The notes below the pieces were generated by a model. The model saw only the letters and a list, made by a program, of their open reading frames with translations. It was not told the DNA's origin and did no database searches. This document shows positions 25,146 to 34,046 of a stretch of DNA of 64,000 nucleotides, piece by piece (positions within the stretch are counted from its first letter, which is position 1; every line of letters starts with the position of its first letter). The position numbers were made by a program, and so were the translations under genes. Source of the DNA: Thiomicrorhabdus sp963677355. GTDB lineage: Bacteria > Pseudomonadota > Gammaproteobacteria > Thiomicrospirales > Thiomicrospiraceae. Location: assembly GCA_963677355.2 (NCBI GenBank), contig CAXXXQ010000003.1:62001-126000 (forward strand), written 5' to 3'.

Positions 25146-26930
25146 ATGAATTCAGATTCTTTAGTGCAAACCCCGGCGGAAAGCAGCCAAGACGATCAGG
25201 CTTACCACGCTCTGATTGAGAGAATTAATCCGTTGCTTGCTTCCTTGTACCCCGAAGAGGATATTAATGAACTGGCGCAGCAATTTATCGAAAAATCCGG
25301 AATTTCAGCGGATAATTTGACGATTCCGCCTTCACATGCCTCACACTGGGATGAGAAAGATGTCATGGTGATCACCTATGGCGATACCATCAAAACGGCT
25401 AGTGAAAAACCGTTGACAACACTCAAGAGAACTCTGGATAAATATCTCAAAGACAGTGTCTCTATGGTACATATTCTGCCTTATTATCCTTATAGTTCTG
25501 ATGGCGGTTTTGCGGTCAAAGATTATGAGATTATTAATCCGGATCTCGGTACTTGGAAGGAAGTGAACGAGATCAGTCACGATTACCGGATTATGGCGGA
25601 CTTAGTGGTTAACCACTGTTCCAGCGAGCATCCCTGGTTTCAATCTTTCTGCCGTGGCGAATCGGAATATCAAGATTATTTTGTGCAGGCCTCGCCGAGT
25701 GACGATTTGTCAAAAGTGGTTCGGCCAAGAACCACGCCGTTATTGAGAGTCACTCACACTCCGGACGGCGAGAAATATGTCTGGTGTACTTTCAGTCACG
25801 ATCAGATTGATTTGAATTTCGCCAACCCGGAAGTGTTTTTGGAAGTGATGCGCCTGATTTCGTTCTATATCGATCAGGGTGCCAGTATTTTCCGGCTGGA
25901 TGCGATCGGCTTTTTATGGAAAAAAATCGGTACCACTTGCATGCATCTGGAAGAAACGCATCAAGCCATTCAGTTGATGCGTGCTTTGATCGAATATCGT
26001 TTACCCGATGCTATTATCATCACCGAGACTAATGTACCGAAAAGAGAGAATCTCACCTATTTCGGTAACGCCAACGAGGCGCATATGGTCTATAACTTCT
26101 CGTTGCCGCCGATTTTGATTAATGCCATGGTAACCGGTTCGGCAACCCATTTGAAAACGTGGTTGATGTCGATGCCGCCCGCCCAGTTGGGAACCAGTTA
26201 TTTGAACTTTCTGGCAAGTCACGACGGTATCGGCGTACGTCCGGCGGAAGGGATTCTTGATCCGGAAGAGTTGCAGAATATGATCCACGTTCTACAGTCG
26301 TTCGGTGCCCGGGTTTCCTGGCGAGCCGGGTTGAACAGCGAAAAGCAGCCTTATGAGATCAATATTGCTTTGATTGACGCCTTTAAAGGCACGGCTGACG
26401 GTGAAGACGAATATCAGGTTCAACGGATGCTCTGCGCGCACGCCATTGCCATCGCTTTGGAAGGCGTGCCGGCTATTTATATTCACTCTTTCTTTGCAAC
26501 CGAGAACGATTACGAAGCCTTGGAGAAAACCGAACATAATCGTGATATCAATCGCCATCAGTGGGATCTGGATGCCTTGGTTGAGAAATTGGACGATAAA
26601 GATTCGATTAATGCTAAAGTCTTGGCCGGTTTAAATCGTTTGATCGGTATTCGCAAACAGCACGCCGCATTTCATCCGAATGCGACCCAGTTTACCTTGC
26701 ATTTGCCGGATCCGTTGTTTGGCTTCTGGCGTCAGAGCCTGATGCGTGATCAAAGTATTTTTGTGGTCAACAATGTCACAAATCAGAAACAAACTCTGAG
26801 TCTGGCACAGCTAAACTTAATCGATATGGATGAGTGGAAAGAGTTGATTACCGGTGAGATGATTACCGATTTGTACGGCGAAATCGAACTCCAACCTTAT
26901 CAGACGGTGTGGATAACCAATCGCTGGTAG
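25146..26930 (+). CDS. GH13_18 phosphorylase, probable glucosylglycerate phosphorylase
   Basis: The 594-residue protein belongs to the sucrose-phosphorylase group of GH13. The barrel starts at VMVITYGDT, the nucleophile lies in FRLDAIGFLWK, the acid/base in IIITETNVP and the third carboxylate in LASHDGIGVRP. Members next to gpgS act on glucosylglycerate with phosphate, giving glucose-1-phosphate and glycerate, so the organism can recover the solute. Sucrose or glucosylglycerol as substrate is possible but less likely given the operon. Usual sucrose phosphorylases are near 490-500 residues; the extra N-terminal 60 residues fit the glucosylglycerate branch. Confidence 0.87.
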   Translation: MNSDSLVQTPAESSQDDQAYHALIERINPLLASLYPEEDINELAQQFIEKSGISADNLTIPPSHASHWDEKDVMVITYGDTIKTASEKPLTTLKRTLDKYLKDSVSMVHILPYYPYSSDGGFAVKDYEIINPDLGTWKEVNEISHDYRIMADLVVNHCSSEHPWFQSFCRGESEYQDYFVQASPSDDLSKVVRPRTTPLLRVTHTPDGEKYVWCTFSHDQIDLNFANPEVFLEVMRLISFYIDQGASIFRLDAIGFLWKKIGTTCMHLEETHQAIQLMRALIEYRLPDAIIITETNVPKRENLTYFGNANEAHMVYNFSLPPILINAMVTGSATHLKTWLMSMPPAQLGTSYLNFLASHDGIGVRPAEGILDPEELQNMIHVLQSFGARVSWRAGLNSEKQPYEINIALIDAFKGTADGEDEYQVQRMLCAHAIAIALEGVPAIYIHSFFATENDYEALEKTEHNRDINRHQWDLDALVEKLDDKDSINAKVLAGLNRLIGIRKQHAAFHPNATQFTLHLPDPLFGFWRQSLMRDQSIFVVNNVTNQKQTLSLAQLNLIDMDEWKELITGEMITDLYGEIELQPYQTVWITNRW

Positions 26931-27043
26931 GTAAAAATTATCGTTACTATCGAAATCTTTAGTTAGCACTTTGACAAAGATGTATTAAAGTGTGAAAAGC
27001 ATAACCACTCATTCGCTAAAACTTGAATTTTAAGGATATTAAT

Positions 27044-28498
27044 ATGTCATCAGCAGATATTGGATTAATCGGCTTGGCCGTTATGGGGCAGAATTTGGTG
27101 CTGAATATGGCCGAACATGGATTTCATGTTTCCGTCTATAACCGCTCGCCGGATAAGACAGATCAATTTATTAAGAATCGCACCGAAGGTTTGCCGATTA
27201 CTGCGGCTTTCTCGTTGCAGGAAATGGTCGATTCTCTCAAGGCACCGCGAAAAGTCATGCTGATGGTCAAGGCGGGTGATGTGGTCGATGCCTTTATTGA
27301 TCAACTGGTGCCGCTTCTGGACGAAGGCGACATCATCATTGATGGCGGTAACTCGCTGTATATCGATTCCAACAGAAGAACTAAGGCTCTGGCCGAAAAG
27401 AAGATTAACTTTATCGGTACCGGTGTTTCCGGGGGAGAAGAAGGCGCACGCTTTGGTCCGTCCATTATGCCCGGCGGAAACCCGGCGGCGTGGGAAAGTG
27501 TTAAACCGATTTTTCAGGCCATTGCCGCCAAATCCGGTGATGAGCCATGTTGTGATTGGGTTGGCGATGACGGTGCCGGTCACTATGTGAAGATGGTGCA
27601 CAACGGGATTGAGTACGGCGATATGCAGTTGATTTCCGAAGCTTACCAGTTGATGCGTGAAGGCTTAGGCATGAGTGCGGACGAATGTCAGCAAGTATTT
27701 GCCCAGTGGAATGAGGGGGTGTTGGATTCTTATTTGATCGAAATCACTGCCGAAATTCTTAAGTTCAAAGATGCAGACGGTGAGCCGTTGGTTGATAAAA
27801 TTCTTGACGCCGCCGGTCAAAAAGGAACCGGGAAATGGACCGGCATTAGCTCGTTGGAGTTAGGTATTCCGGTGACCTTGATCACCGAATCGGTTTACGC
27901 CCGCTGTCTATCAGCCTTGAAGTCGGAACGTGTCGAAGCGTCGAAAATTTATCCGCGAGCAGCGGCGAAAACTTATTCTGAAGAGGAAAAACAGCAGGTC
28001 ATTGCGGCGATCCACGATGCCTTATACGTTTCAAAAATCATCTCTTACGCACAAGGTTATATGCTGATGGCAGAAGCGGCTAAAGAGTTTGATTGGCAAC
28101 TGAATTATGGCGGAATTGCTCTGATGTGGCGCGGCGGTTGTATCATTCGAAGCCGCTTCCTGGAAGAGATCAAGCAGGCTTATGAAGCGGAGCCGGAGCT
28201 TTCCAATTTATTGAAAGCGCCGTTTTTTGAAGATGCGATTAAAGGTGCCGAAGCGCACTGGCGTAAGGCTGTGATTTTCGGAATCGAGCAGCAAATTGCC
28301 ACGCCGGCGTTAAGTTCTGCTTTGGCTTTCTTTGACGGTTACCGCAGTGAAGTCGTGCCGGCCAATCTATTGCAGGCTCAGCGTGATTACTTTGGCGCGC
28401 ACACTTACGAGCGAGTCGATGCGCCGCGCGGCGAGTTCTTCCATACCGACTGGATCGAATCGGGCGGTAATGTTAGTTCAACGACTTACGAGGTATAG
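27044..28498 (+). CDS. gnd: 6-phosphogluconate dehydrogenase (decarboxylating)
   Basis: This enzyme oxidises 6-phosphogluconate to ribulose-5-phosphate, CO2 and NADPH. The 484-residue product has the Rossmann start DIGLIGLAVMGQNLVLNMAE, the substrate-binding GTGVSGGEEGARFGPSIMPGG, the catalytic lysine helix HYVKMVHNGIEYGDMQLI and the C-terminal tail WRGGCIIRSRFL. ATG 27044 follows AAGGAT at good distance and is preferred over a more upstream in-frame codon. A 113-base gap after the phosphorylase leaves room for an additional promoter. zwf begins three bases downstream. Confidence 0.96.
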   Translation: MSSADIGLIGLAVMGQNLVLNMAEHGFHVSVYNRSPDKTDQFIKNRTEGLPITAAFSLQEMVDSLKAPRKVMLMVKAGDVVDAFIDQLVPLLDEGDIIIDGGNSLYIDSNRRTKALAEKKINFIGTGVSGGEEGARFGPSIMPGGNPAAWESVKPIFQAIAAKSGDEPCCDWVGDDGAGHYVKMVHNGIEYGDMQLISEAYQLMREGLGMSADECQQVFAQWNEGVLDSYLIEITAEILKFKDADGEPLVDKILDAAGQKGTGKWTGISSLELGIPVTLITESVYARCLSALKSERVEASKIYPRAAAKTYSEEEKQQVIAAIHDALYVSKIISYAQGYMLMAEAAKEFDWQLNYGGIALMWRGGCIIRSRFLEEIKQAYEAEPELSNLLKAPFFEDAIKGAEAHWRKAVIFGIEQQIATPALSSALAFFDGYRSEVVPANLLQAQRDYFGAHTYERVDAPRGEFFHTDWIESGGNVSSTTYEV

Positions 28499-28501
28499 GG
28501 A

Positions 28502-29986
28502 ATGGTAGAACCTTGTACTTATGTGGTGTTCGGTGCGACCGGGAACTTGTCTCTAACTAAATTGATGCCGGCTTTTTACCATCTAGAAGCGGTCGGCAGA
28601 TTGCCTGAGGGCATGAAGATTGTTGCTATCGGGCGCCGAGAATGGTCTCAGGCGGATTGGTCAAAAGAGGTCGAGAAATATATCGAACCGGTGGCTCGTG
28701 GCGGAATCGATCATAAGATATTTGATGCGTTTGCCGAGCGCATGGAATACGTGAAGATGGATATCTCCGATACCGAATCTTATCAGGCGTTGTGTAAGAC
28801 AGTGACGCAACCCGGGTATTCAAACAATATCGCTTTCTATCTCTCTTTGGGTCCGGATATGTTCGGCAAAGTGACTCACGAGTTGAAAAAATACGATCTT
28901 TTGAATGAGGCCAACGGCTGGCGCCGAGTCGTGTTGGAAAAACCGTTTGGTTATGACCTGCACAGCGCGGAAGCGTTGCAGAAAAAAATTAGCGAAGCTT
29001 TGTCTGAAGAACAGACTTATCGAATCGACCACTATCTTGGTAAAGGAATGGTGCAGAATGTCATGGTATTCCGTTTCGCTAATGCGCTTATGGAACCGTT
29101 GTGGAACCGCAATACTATCGATCATATTCAGATCACTCACGCAGAAGATAAAAGTGTCGGTTCTCGAGCCGGTTATTACGATCACAGTGGCGCCTTGCGG
29201 GATATGATTCAAAGCCATTTGTTGCAATTGTTAGCTTTGGTCGCGATGGAGCCTCCGGCGTCGATGGATGCCGAAGCCTTGCGCGACGAAAAGGTTAAGT
29301 TGCTGCGTTCTATCCGTCCGATTAAAAAGAATCAGGTAAATAGCAGCGCTTATCGTGCTCAGTACTCAGAGGGTATCGTGCACGGCAATCAGGTGTCGGC
29401 GTACCTGGATGAGCCGGGCGTAGCAGAAGATTCGGTTACCGAAACCTATGCGGCATTGAAACTGTATATCGACAACTGGCGTTGGGAAGGCGTACCGTTC
29501 TATATTCAGACCGGCAAAAACATGAAGCAGTCGAAGACGTTGGTTTCTATCTGCTTCAAGCATCCGCCCAAGCAATTCTTCCGTGACTCTCAGGTGGAAA
29601 AGATGGAACCGAACTGGATTGTTTTCGGGATTCAGCCGAAAGAGTCGATTAAGATCGAGATGATCGCCAAGCAGCCGGGCTTGGAGATCAGAACTGAGCA
29701 GATCAGCCTTGATGCCGCCATGAAATACGACGAGAACGAAAAGATCGATGCTTATGAGGAATTGTTACTTGATGTTATCAAAGGTGACCGCTCTCTATTC
29801 TTGCGTTTTGATGAGGTCAAAGCGGCTTGGGATGTGGTTGATCCGGTATTGAATGCCTGGGCCAGTCAGACTAATTATATTGATACCTATGCATCAGGTA
29901 GCTGGGGGCCGGAAGGCTCGCACAAGCTATTCGAACACGGTGATCAATACTGGCGAACTTACATCAATCAGTTCTGTAAAGAATAG
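28502..29986 (+). CDS. zwf: Glucose-6-phosphate 1-dehydrogenase
   Basis: Zwf oxidises glucose-6-phosphate to the 6-phosphogluconolactone with reduction of NAD(P). The 494 residues show the nucleotide-binding start VVFGATGNLSLTKLMPAFYHL, VVLEKPFGYDLHSA and the active-site RIDHYLGKGMVQNVMVFRFAN with the catalytic histidine region. The length is normal (about 490). It is packed directly behind gnd and ahead of pgl, so the complete oxidative branch is encoded in three consecutive genes. Confidence 0.96.
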   Translation: MVEPCTYVVFGATGNLSLTKLMPAFYHLEAVGRLPEGMKIVAIGRREWSQADWSKEVEKYIEPVARGGIDHKIFDAFAERMEYVKMDISDTESYQALCKTVTQPGYSNNIAFYLSLGPDMFGKVTHELKKYDLLNEANGWRRVVLEKPFGYDLHSAEALQKKISEALSEEQTYRIDHYLGKGMVQNVMVFRFANALMEPLWNRNTIDHIQITHAEDKSVGSRAGYYDHSGALRDMIQSHLLQLLALVAMEPPASMDAEALRDEKVKLLRSIRPIKKNQVNSSAYRAQYSEGIVHGNQVSAYLDEPGVAEDSVTETYAALKLYIDNWRWEGVPFYIQTGKNMKQSKTLVSICFKHPPKQFFRDSQVEKMEPNWIVFGIQPKESIKIEMIAKQPGLEIRTEQISLDAAMKYDENEKIDAYEELLLDVIKGDRSLFLRFDEVKAAWDVVDPVLNAWASQTNYIDTYASGSWGPEGSHKLFEHGDQYWRTYINQFCKE

Positions 29987-30016
29987 TCTAATAGATCAAT
30001 TATTGAGGAGAGCAAG

Positions 30017-30745
30017 ATGCAAAGCAAAGCGGAAAACCTACCAGAAAACTGGCTAGTTTTTGAAGATGCCGAGCAACTTGCACAAAAATTAACGACCGAG
30101 ATCTTGGCTCTGGCTGAAAAGTCGATCCAGGATCACGGCGCTTTTCACTTTATCACCGCTGGCGGCACTACACCGAATCGCTGTTATCAGTTGTTGAGTC
30201 AAGCCAATGCGGACTGGTCAAATTGGCATATCTATATGGGGGACGAACGGGTTCTACCATTCAATGATTCAGAACGGAACTCGCAAGCCTTGTTAGAGCA
30301 CTGGTTGAGTAATAACGATATACCGGTAAAAAACGTGCATTTTATCAATGTCGAGGCCGGTGCCGAACGATCAGCAAGCGCTTATGCTAAGTTGATCAAT
30401 TCCGTTAATGAATTTGATCTCTGCCTGCTCGGAATGGGGGAAGACGGTCATACGGCTAGCCTGTTTCCCGGTCATGAAAATGCGGAATCGGTTCGTGCCG
30501 TTGAAGCAGACTCTGTTGAACAAGCCATGGTCATCATCGAAAGCAATTCACCAAAACCACCGCCATTACGGGTAAGTCTTAACTACCCGGCATTCAAAAA
30601 GTCTAAAAAACTGATTAAAGTTATTACCGGCGAAGGTAAGCGTGATGCGATTGATAGCTGGTTAAGTCAGTCTGCTATGTTGCCGATCCAAAAGGCCGAA
30701 GGTAAAACAACCCAAGTCTATATAAGCCAGGACGCTTTGCCCTAG
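30017..30745 (+). CDS. pgl: 6-phosphogluconolactonase (DevB/SOL type)
   Basis: The 242-residue enzyme hydrolyses 6-phosphogluconolactone between Zwf and Gnd. Motifs are FHFITAGGTTPNRCYQLL near the N-terminus, IYMGDERVLPFNDSERNS, and the catalytic DLCLLGMGEDGHTASLFPGH. ATG 30017 has GAGGAG upstream. It is the last gene of the operon; a 443-base gap separates it from the aryl-polyene locus. Confidence 0.94.
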   Translation: MQSKAENLPENWLVFEDAEQLAQKLTTEILALAEKSIQDHGAFHFITAGGTTPNRCYQLLSQANADWSNWHIYMGDERVLPFNDSERNSQALLEHWLSNNDIPVKNVHFINVEAGAERSASAYAKLINSVNEFDLCLLGMGEDGHTASLFPGHENAESVRAVEADSVEQAMVIIESNSPKPPPLRVSLNYPAFKKSKKLIKVITGEGKRDAIDSWLSQSAMLPIQKAEGKTTQVYISQDALP

Positions 30746-31188
30746 AGTTTGTGAGCAAATGACGCATGCTTTTGATTGCTTTTATCAGAACTTTCTTTTG
30801 AGGGTTAAGCATGAAGTCCTGTCAATTTTTCTACCTATTTAATTTCCCCTTTATATTTTGGCTATTATAAAATACCTGATAAATGGTAGGTAAAATTACT
30901 TACCAATATATTTTCTGTTTCCCTTTATAAAGGTTTGTTAGGAGAGTTCTTGGTAGAGCCTATGTTAGGGGAGAGAGAGTATGGTGACGTATGTTGACTA
31001 CGGTTTTTGAAGTATAATTGGTCTATTTGCCAAATCATAAGCTTGCTTGGAAAGCTAGAATGTATCATCTTGGTTGTTTTGCCTCAAATCGAGCAGCTAG
31101 CATAATACAAAGTCATGAAACTCCTTTTGTATTTAATTAGGGTTTCAAAGATTTTAGGCAGTATTCTTTCGGGTTAATTTTTTACTAC
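30746..31188. other. Intergenic region before the aryl-polyene locus
   Basis: The 443 bases contain no convincing gene. A GGTAgGTAA/tTACC-type inverted repeat lies at 30885-30904 without a T tract. A possible promoter for the downstream acyltransferase pairs TTGCCT with CATAAT (16-base spacing) near 31079-31106. A second TATAAT at about 31011 lacks a good -35. Base composition drops to strongly AT-rich here. Confidence 0.35.
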
Positions 31189-31926
31189 ATGAAAAACGCT
31201 TTACTTTTTATTAGGTCATCTCTTTTCTATTTGGGTCATTATTTAAATGTGGTGATTTTTTCTTTAATTGGATTACTTTTTAGGGCTTTCCCCTTGCAGT
31301 CAAGGATAAAATTCATGTCTTATGGGGTTCGGATATCATTATTCTGGTTGAAGTTGACATGTAATATTCAACATCAAGTTCACTTTAGAGGCAGTTTTAA
31401 TCCCGACCAGCCAAGTATTATTCTTGCCAGACATGAATCAACGTGGGAAGCATTGGCATTCCATAATATTTTTCCCCTACAAATAAATGTGGTCAAGCAA
31501 GAGCTTAAAAACATACCTTTTTTTGGCTTAATCCTTTCTACTATCGAGTCAATCGTGATTGATCGGGGTCAAGGTATTCAATCTATCAAAAAGATGAAAT
31601 TAGAGGGGCAACAAGCTATAAAAAATGGACTATGGCTTGTTATTTTTCCCGAAGGGACGCGTATAGAACCCGGCGAAAGAGCAGAGTTGTCACCGGGAGG
31701 AGCTATGTTAGCTAAGCAAGAAAATGTTCCTGTTTATGTCGTCGCTCATAATGCAGGAAAATTCTGGCCAAAAGGGACATTTTTAAAAGTCCCTGGCGTG
31801 ATCGACGTTTATATAGAGCAACTAACAGATATAAAGCATAAGAGTATAAAAGAGATCAATACTGAAAGTGCCAACTGGTTTCATCAACCTAAATTTGAAA
31901 GCCATTACTTACCAAAAGAAATATAA
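31189..31926 (+). CDS. PlsC-type 1-acyl-glycerol-3-phosphate acyltransferase-like protein (aryl-polyene locus)
   Basis: The 245-residue protein has one or two N-terminal hydrophobic segments, then acyltransferase motif I written RHESTWE instead of the common HxxxxD, and motif III as FPEGTRIEPGE. The HxxxxE version keeps an acidic residue but is uncommon. PlsC-like enzymes in aryl-polyene loci probably attach the polyene acyl chain to a glycerolipid-type anchor. It is the first gene of the plus-strand arm. Whether it starts exactly at ATG 31189 is uncertain because no clear ribosome-binding site precedes it. Confidence 0.82.
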   Translation: MKNALLFIRSSLFYLGHYLNVVIFSLIGLLFRAFPLQSRIKFMSYGVRISLFWLKLTCNIQHQVHFRGSFNPDQPSIILARHESTWEALAFHNIFPLQINVVKQELKNIPFFGLILSTIESIVIDRGQGIQSIKKMKLEGQQAIKNGLWLVIFPEGTRIEPGERAELSPGGAMLAKQENVPVYVVAHNAGKFWPKGTFLKVPGVIDVYIEQLTDIKHKSIKEINTESANWFHQPKFESHYLPKEI

Positions 31927-31953
31927 ACTACGTAACATTCCCGGTGCTTAATG

Positions 31954-31959
31954 TATAAT
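31954..31959 (+). promoter_or_regulatory. Possible -10 element upstream of the acyl carrier protein gene
   Basis: A perfect TATAAT lies 42 bases before the ACP start, inside the 74-base gap after the acyltransferase gene. No good -35 hexamer is present at 16-18 bases, so activity would need an activator or is weak. Confidence 0.3.
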
Positions 31960-32000
31960 TCTCGGCTTATTTTTATTTTCAAATTAAAGGTACTATTTTC

Positions 32001-32264
32001 ATGGCTAACTTAACTCCGGAACAGCTTGAAGTTGCACAGCTTATTATCGATGCCATCAATCTTGAAGATATAGAGGCTGATGAAATTGATCCAAATGACG
32101 CGATTTTTAATAATGGTCTAGGACTGGACTCAATCGATGCGCTTGAGATTTCATTGGAAATTAATAAAAAATATGGTGTGAAAATAGGATCCGGTGATGA
32201 GAATGTTAACCAGATATTTTCATCCGTTGCGTCATTAGCAAGTTATATCCACAGTCACAAATAA
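32001..32264 (+). CDS. Acyl carrier protein of the aryl-polyene system
   Basis: The 87-residue ACP carries the 4'-phosphopantetheine site in GLGLDSIDALEISLEINKKYG (Ser48) and the acidic helix II typical of carriers. The sequence INLEDIEADEIDPNDAIF before it is the form seen in aryl-polyene and related type II polyketide carriers rather than in housekeeping AcpP. It carries the growing aryl polyene for the ketosynthase, ketoreductase and dehydratases of this locus. Only one ACP is present; well-studied aryl-polyene clusters have two. Confidence 0.9.
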   Translation: MANLTPEQLEVAQLIIDAINLEDIEADEIDPNDAIFNNGLGLDSIDALEISLEINKKYGVKIGSGDENVNQIFSSVASLASYIHSHK

Positions 32265-32282
32265 CTCTTTGTTGCTTCGCTT

Positions 32283-33665
32283 ATGGTGGAATACTCATTT
32301 CAGGAAACAGACCGTGCCGCTATTGAGCGGTTGTGGTATGTCGAGACTTTCATCAAGTATCAAGGGAACACGCAATCTTTAAGTCGTTGGCAAGTTTTTC
32401 TGGCGGCTGAAAAGCTCGCAAATCTTATTTCTTCTCGGGCCTTTTCGGGTCTTGAATACGGTTTGGTTTTATTTGAACAGAGAGATCACTTTATTATCTC
32501 TCTTCTAGCGATGGCGATGAGCCGACGCAAGAGTGTTTTACCTCCAAATCTTACAGAAAAAACGCTCTCTGATTTGAAAAGCACTTTAAGTCCTTTGTTG
32601 CTTTTTTCTGATACCTCCTTTGTTACTTTAGAGTATGAGAAACAAATATTTTCGAAACAGATCGATGAAATTATTCATGAGGTTAAGCAACAAACAACGC
32701 CTTTTGACTTCGAGAGATTGAACTCATGTTTTGAAAGCATTCGGAAAGAGCAAATCTGGCTATATACTTCCGGATCAACCGGTACGCCCAAAAAAGTGAT
32801 GAAAACCTGGGCCAATATGATCCAATCCGCCAAATTGGCTATCGATCGTTTTGGCCTTAGTGCGCCCTGTTATATTGTATCCACGGTACCAAATCAGCAT
32901 ATGTATGGGCTGGAGACCTCTATTTTCTGGCCGCTGATGTCTCATGCAAAACTCTGGTATGGTAAACCCTTGTATCCGGCTGAAGTCACTAATGCATTGA
33001 CAATCGGCGCTACAGAGAATGCTCTGTTGGTATCGACACCGTTACACTTAGAAAAATTGATTTCGGCAGAGGAAAGCTGGTCACCAAGTTTGGACTGCAT
33101 TCTTTCAGCTACTTCTCCTTTATCTCGGGAGCTGGCGGAAAACGTAGAAATGGCTACCAAAGCACGACTTTTTGAGGTCTATGGCAGTACAGAGACGGCT
33201 TCCATTGCATCAAGAAGAACCGCTACGGATGAGTTTTGGCAAAACTATGAAAGTGTCCAATTCAAGCAGGGTGAAGAAGAAAGTGTGTTGGTCAAGAGTG
33301 CCGGTTTAGATGCCTTTTCAACCTTGAACGATCAAATTGAAGTCATTGATGATCATCACTTCAAGCTTGGAAAGCGGAATACTGATTTGATTAAAGTGGC
33401 AGGGAAACGAGCTTCTTTAGCGGAGATTAACGCTCAACTTCAGGCGTTGAAAGACCTTGAAGAAGGGGTATTTATTCCTTGCCCGAATTCAGGTCGCTTG
33501 AGTGCATTTGTAGTTTCTAAAAACAGCAAAGCACAGATCATGGACGCACTTCGTAAGCGTATCGACCCGGTTTTTTTGCCTAGGCCGCTTGTGTTTGTTG
33601 ATAAATTACCGCGCAATGAAGTCGGCAAGATTTTATATAATGAATTACTTGACAGGCTTCAATGA
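32283..33665 (+). CDS. AMP-dependent acyl-ACP synthetase/ligase (aryl-polyene starter loading)
   Basis: This 460-residue member of the ANL adenylate-forming superfamily has the phosphate-binding loop WLYTSGSTGTPKKVMKTW near residue 159, the adenine motif FEVYGSTETASIASR near 299 and a short C-terminal domain ending with the catalytic-lysine segment LPRNEVGKILYNELLDRL. In aryl-polyene loci this type activates a 4-hydroxybenzoate-like starter and loads it on the ACP. It lies 18 bases behind the ACP gene, which supports that partnership. No gene making the aromatic starter is seen in the window. Confidence 0.85.
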   Translation: MVEYSFQETDRAAIERLWYVETFIKYQGNTQSLSRWQVFLAAEKLANLISSRAFSGLEYGLVLFEQRDHFIISLLAMAMSRRKSVLPPNLTEKTLSDLKSTLSPLLLFSDTSFVTLEYEKQIFSKQIDEIIHEVKQQTTPFDFERLNSCFESIRKEQIWLYTSGSTGTPKKVMKTWANMIQSAKLAIDRFGLSAPCYIVSTVPNQHMYGLETSIFWPLMSHAKLWYGKPLYPAEVTNALTIGATENALLVSTPLHLEKLISAEESWSPSLDCILSATSPLSRELAENVEMATKARLFEVYGSTETASIASRRTATDEFWQNYESVQFKQGEEESVLVKSAGLDAFSTLNDQIEVIDDHHFKLGKRNTDLIKVAGKRASLAEINAQLQALKDLEEGVFIPCPNSGRLSAFVVSKNSKAQIMDALRKRIDPVFLPRPLVFVDKLPRNEVGKILYNELLDRLQ

Positions 33666-33722
33666 TCGGTGAGATTAAAACCCATTTGAAATGACTAAAA
33701 TAATCTTAAATACGAAACCATC

Positions 33723-34046
33723 ATGATTGACATTGGCTCTTTCCAGATATCAGCTCAGCACCCGGCGTTAGAAGGCCACTTTCCCGGCAATCCAATTGTG
33801 CCGGGAGTTGTGCTTTTGGAATATTTTGAACGCGCTTTGGAAACCGCTTTTCCTGAGCTGTCAATCGCCAAAATGACTAACATCAAGTTCTTACAGACCG
33901 TTTTGCCAGATATTCCTGTCATTGTCAGCATCAATACCGACAAGTTGGAATCTCATCACAAAATCTCATTCCAACTACGTCACGCGGCTTCTGATCTGAA
34001 GCTAGTCAGTGGTATTGGCTCAGTCATTGAGAAAAAGCATGATTAA
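33723..34046 (+). CDS. Hotdog-fold 3-hydroxyacyl-ACP dehydratase (ApeI-like)
   Basis: This 107-residue hotdog protein is short for FabZ but keeps the active-site segment HPALEGHFPGNPIVPGVVLLEYF, with His and the later Glu of the FabA/FabZ pair. It should dehydrate the 3-hydroxyacyl-ACP intermediates, forming conjugated double bonds. A second, different dehydratase is on the minus arm; aryl-polyene systems are known to need a dehydratase pair. Its stop codon overlaps the next gene by eight bases. Confidence 0.85.
   Translation: MIDIGSFQISAQHPALEGHFPGNPIVPGVVLLEYFERALETAFPELSIAKMTNIKFLQTVLPDIPVIVSINTDKLESHHKISFQLRHAASDLKLVSGIGSVIEKKHD

Noticed and set aside
31005..31016. TTGACT plus TATAAT as a promoter upstream of the aryl-polyene locus
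   Set aside because: The two hexamers are only 13 bases apart, too close for a sigma-70 promoter.
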